Of a DNA stretch of 15,542 nucleotides, positions 13,343 to 15,542 are shown one piece after another; positions within the stretch are counted from its first letter, which is position 1, and each line of letters begins with the position of its first letter. This stretch comes from CBDCWA01 sp046048295 (GTDB lineage: Bacteria > Pseudomonadota > Alphaproteobacteria > Rhizobiales > Hyphomicrobiaceae), in the NCBI GenBank assembly GCA_046048295.1, contig JBJOGJ010000070.1:1-15542 (forward strand), given 5' to 3'. The position numbers and the translations under genes were made by a program. The notes beneath the pieces were generated by a model. The model saw nothing but the letters and a program-made list of their open reading frames with translations, did no database searches and was not told where the DNA came from.

Positions 13343-14254
13343 ATGGAAACATCGGGGGCGGCGTTGATGGTTGAGGGCAGAGAGAGCTTTCCCGACTGGG
13401 ATCGAAATCCGCGGCCGCCGGCGCCGCTGCCGCCGAAGGGCAGCTGCGACTGCCAGATCCACATCTATGGCGATGTGGAAAAATACCCGCCGAAATTGAA
13501 GATCAATTTCGACCCGCCGAACGCGACTTTCGAGGACTCGCAGCGCGTACACAAGGTTCTCGGGTTCGACCGGGCGGTCATCGTTCATGCGAGCATCTAC
13601 GATACGGACTATCGGCTGCTCATCGACACGCTCGAGGGTCTCGAGGACCGGAGCAATTATCGCGCGGCGATCGTACTGAAGAACGATGTTCCCGACAGCA
13701 TGCTTGCGAAGCTCGACGGTCTCGGCGTTCGTGGCATCAGGTTTCACATAGCGAGCCGGTATCAGTCGGACTCGAAAGACGACGTCCGGCGAATTCTGGC
13801 ACGGGTCCGCGAGCTTGGCTGGCATGTCCGCCTGCATCTCGATCCGCCAGATTTTCTCGAGTACCAGGACGTCTTCGACGAGATGAAGGGGATCACCTAC
13901 ATCATCGATCACATGGGGCGACTGGACTTCTCGCAGGGGCTCGAGCAGCCGACGTTCGTCTACCTGATGGACCGGCTGAAGAACGAGAACTGGTGGATGA
14001 TGGTTTCGAACGGCAACCGCGTCTCGGCCATGGACAAGGGCTGGGACGACGCGGTGCCCTACGGGCGCGCCTACCTGGAAGCTGCGCCGGACCGCTGCAT
14101 CTGGTGCAGCGACTGGCCCCACGTCAGGTGGCGAAAGGCGCGCATGATGAACGAGGCGGAGCCGGTCGAGCTGTTCTATCGGTATGCGGATAACGATCCG
14201 GAGCTCATTCGGAAGGTGCTCGTCGACAATCCGGCACGGCTGCTCGGGTTCTGA
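13343..14254 (+). CDS. Amidohydrolase family 2 protein, LigI-like, with altered metal motif
   Basis: Metal-dependent hydrolase of the amidohydrolase-2 group (PF04909/COG3618), which includes 2-pyrone-4,6-dicarboxylate lactonase (LigI) and related lactonases and decarboxylases of aromatic-acid pathways. 303 residues, about family length. Visible: GSCDCQIHIYGD (33-44), where relatives usually read D-x-H-x-H, so the first His is Gln38 while His40 remains; VRGIRFHIA (129-137); HVRLHLDPPD (161-170); IIDHMGRLDF (187-196) with His190; and IWCSDWPHVRW (253-263) with Asp257. Cytoplasmic, no signal peptide. Start 13343 has no ribosome binding site; ATG 13367 (GGGGG eight bases upstream) would remove eight non-conserved residues. 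It is followed 54 bases later by a TctC gene. The substrate is probably a cyclic or aromatic carboxylic acid derivative (inference). Confidence 0.85.
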   Translation: METSGAALMVEGRESFPDWDRNPRPPAPLPPKGSCDCQIHIYGDVEKYPPKLKINFDPPNATFEDSQRVHKVLGFDRAVIVHASIYDTDYRLLIDTLEGLEDRSNYRAAIVLKNDVPDSMLAKLDGLGVRGIRFHIASRYQSDSKDDVRRILARVRELGWHVRLHLDPPDFLEYQDVFDEMKGITYIIDHMGRLDFSQGLEQPTFVYLMDRLKNENWWMMVSNGNRVSAMDKGWDDAVPYGRAYLEAAPDRCIWCSDWPHVRWRKARMMNEAEPVELFYRYADNDPELIRKVLVDNPARLLGF

Positions 14255-14256
14255 TT

Positions 14257-14274
14257 CCGGCGCTGCTTCGCCGG
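14257..14274 (+). other. Hairpin between the amidohydrolase and TctC genes
   Basis: CCGGCG, loop CTGCTT, CGCCGG, directly after the stop codon at 14254 and 34 bases before the next start. No T-run. It may protect the upstream message or partly attenuate the TctC gene; with six pairs in GC-rich DNA it could be chance. Confidence 0.3.
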
Positions 14275-14308
14275 CCATGTCTCGCAATGTTCCAAAACCG
14301 AAGGACTG

Positions 14309-15328
14309 ATGGTGATGTCGGACCCTGCTCGATGGCGAATGATCTCTATAGGTGTCGGCCTTCTTGCCCTGACGGGTAGGGTAGCGGCGGCCGAGGACTT
14401 CTACAAGGGGAAGACGATTACAGTCATCGTCGGTTCGGCGGCTGGCGGTGGATATGATCTTCATGGGCGGCTCGTCGGCCGGCACATCGGACGGCATATC
14501 CCGGGCCAGCCTACGCTCGTCGCCCAGAACATGCCGGGTGCCGGCAGCATCGTCGCGACGAATTACATTTACGAGAAGGCTGCGCACGATGGTACGGCCA
14601 TGGGAATTTCGAGCCCATCCATTGCGTTGCTCGATGCATTGGGCTCGAAGGGCGTGCGGTTCGATTCCACGAAGCTCAACTGGATTGGTCGTGTTGCGTC
14701 GATCGTGAACGTGACGTTCACGCGCCGGGATTCGAAAGTGAAGTCGCTGGAGGGGGCGCAGAAGACGGAAACGTTGATCGGCGGGATTTCCGCATCTTCG
14801 CCTTTGTCGCTCTATCCAAAGGTCATGAATGCCGTGACCGGCACGAAGTTCAAGTTGATCACCGGCTATGCCGGGTCGAAGGCGACGGTGTTGGCAACGG
14901 AGCGTGGCGAGGTGGATGGCACGACGGCCTCGCTCAGCACGTTGGCGGGCGCGCCGGACTGGCGCCGGACGTCCGGCTACAACATCCTAGTTCAGTACAC
15001 GATGAATCGACACCGGGACATTCCAGACGTGCCGTCGGCGATGGAGTTTGCCAAGACGGATGACGACCGGAAGATCATCGGCCTCTATGTCAACGGTGCC
15101 GATGTCGGCTACTCGATCATGACGACGCCGGGAGTGCCGGCCGATCGGATCGGGCAACTCCGGCGTTCGTTCGATGCAATGCTCGCCGATACGATGTTTC
15201 TGTCCGATGTGAAGAAGCTCGGAGTGGCCTTCGATCCGCTATCCGGTGAGAAACTGCAGGTACTGATTCAGCAGACGCTGGACCTGTCGCCCGAGGTGAA
15301 GGCGCGAGCGCGGGCGGCATCGCAATAG
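14309..15328 (+). CDS. TctC/Bug-family solute-binding protein
   Basis: Periplasmic binding protein for an organic acid, paralogous to the one at 11108-12382. The mature N-terminus EDFYKGKTI is identical in both, and the HIPGQP/HLPGNP and PGVP stretches match. 339 residues with a signal peptide cleaved near Ala28 (RVAAA|EDFYKG). Core motifs are VIVGSAAGGGYDLHGRLVGRHI, QPTLVAQNMPGAGSIVATNYIYEKAAHDGT and SIMTTPGVPADRIGQLR. It lacks the C-terminal extension of its paralogue. ATG 14309 lies three bases after AAGGA (14301-14305); GTG 14312 and ATG 14315 have better spacing and remain possible. It is probably co-transcribed with the amidohydrolase, supplying its substrate or a related acid. No TctA/TctB genes are seen before the window ends. 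Confidence 0.9.
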   Translation: MVMSDPARWRMISIGVGLLALTGRVAAAEDFYKGKTITVIVGSAAGGGYDLHGRLVGRHIGRHIPGQPTLVAQNMPGAGSIVATNYIYEKAAHDGTAMGISSPSIALLDALGSKGVRFDSTKLNWIGRVASIVNVTFTRRDSKVKSLEGAQKTETLIGGISASSPLSLYPKVMNAVTGTKFKLITGYAGSKATVLATERGEVDGTTASLSTLAGAPDWRRTSGYNILVQYTMNRHRDIPDVPSAMEFAKTDDDRKIIGLYVNGADVGYSIMTTPGVPADRIGQLRRSFDAMLADTMFLSDVKKLGVAFDPLSGEKLQVLIQQTLDLSPEVKARARAASQ

Positions 15329-15426
15329 CGTTCCGGGCTGGCGGCATCGGCGATCCTCGCGACGTGCCCAGGCCCCGGCCGTAGCCTGTCCGCGAGCCCG
15401 CCGCTCCCTTCACCCCACTCCCTAAT

Positions 15427-15478
15427 TGTCATCCCGGCCGCACCTCCACCCCCCCCCCCCCCAACTGTCATCCCGGCC
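15427..15478. repeat. Direct repeat flanking a run of 14 C
   Basis: TGTCATCCCGGCC occurs at 15427-15439 and again at 15466-15478. Between them is an uninterrupted run of 14 C (15449-15462). The first copy has no partner arm, so it looks like a truncated copy of the element that starts at 15466. Confidence 0.7.
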
Positions 15479-15510
15479 AAGCGGCGTCAGCCGCGCAGAG
15501 CCGGGACCCA
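15466..15510. repeat. REP-like nested palindrome
   Basis: Starts with TGTCATCCCGGC. Outer arms TCCCGGC (15471-15477) and GCCGGGA (15500-15506) enclose an inner stem GCGGC-GTCA-GCCGC (15481-15494). Sequences of the type 'TGTCATCCCGG...GAGCCGGGACCCA' are, as I recall, dispersed many times in intergenic DNA of Hyphomicrobiales. This copy lies just after a gene end, a typical position. Confidence 0.65.
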
Positions 15511-15542
15511 GGGCCGTAACGCAAACCCATCGCCAAGCCGCC

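Larger units (their letters stand above)
15329..15542. other. Gene-free right end with repeats
   Basis: 214 bases after the TctC stop with no credible gene. The first ~90 bases are GC-rich with no clear terminator (a short CAGGC...GCCTG stem lies near 15371). From 15425 on it holds direct repeats, a C-run and a REP-like palindrome, listed separately. Confidence 0.6.

Noticed and set aside
12869..14587. A 572-codon minus-strand open frame opposite the amidohydrolase
   Set aside because: Antisense shadow of the amidohydrolase and TctC start; its left part reads the racemase-like gene out of frame.

Overview
The window looks like chromosomal DNA of a GC-rich alphaproteobacterium, most likely of the Hyphomicrobiales (Rhizobiales). 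The main reason is the minus-strand order pyrB - pyrC-like - plsY - dprA - topA, which I recall as conserved in that order. The two TctC/Bug solute-binding proteins and a composite palindrome that begins with the TGTCATCCCGG motif at the right end also fit. The taxonomic call is inference from gene order and protein resemblance; no search was run.

Region 1 (1-5021, almost all minus strand) is housekeeping. pyrB (aspartate carbamoyltransferase) overlaps a dihydroorotase homologue that has lost its metal-binding His-x-His and catalytic Asp, so it is probably the structural partner of PyrB. Then come plsY (phospholipid synthesis), dprA (DNA processing) and the 5' end of topA. A small unknown gene (529-810) sits on the opposite strand between dprA and topA and overlaps the end of dprA.

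Region 2 (5129-7975, plus strand) is a DNA-repair group: aidB, ruvC and ruvA. ruvB, which normally follows ruvA, is absent from the window.

Region 3 (7976-11107) is accessory. It holds two secreted proteins of unknown function facing each other, a Crp/Fnr-type regulator without iron-sulfur cysteines, and two gene-free stretches (9532-9864 and 10573-11107). The second stretch is the most unusual part of the window. Four perfect hairpins lie in tandem (10784-10912), bracketed by two near-identical palindromes of the form GTACG-N4-CGTAC.

Region 4 (11108-15328) looks like an uptake/catabolic module for an unknown organic acid. A divergent pair of transcription units carries an Asp/Glu-racemase/arylmalonate-decarboxylase-like protein without catalytic cysteines plus a TctC/Bug protein with an extra C-terminal domain (minus strand), and a LigI-like amidohydrolase with a changed metal-site His plus a second TctC/Bug protein (plus strand). 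No TctA/TctB membrane subunits are present. The window ends in a gene-free stretch with a 14-C run, a direct repeat and a REP-like nested palindrome.
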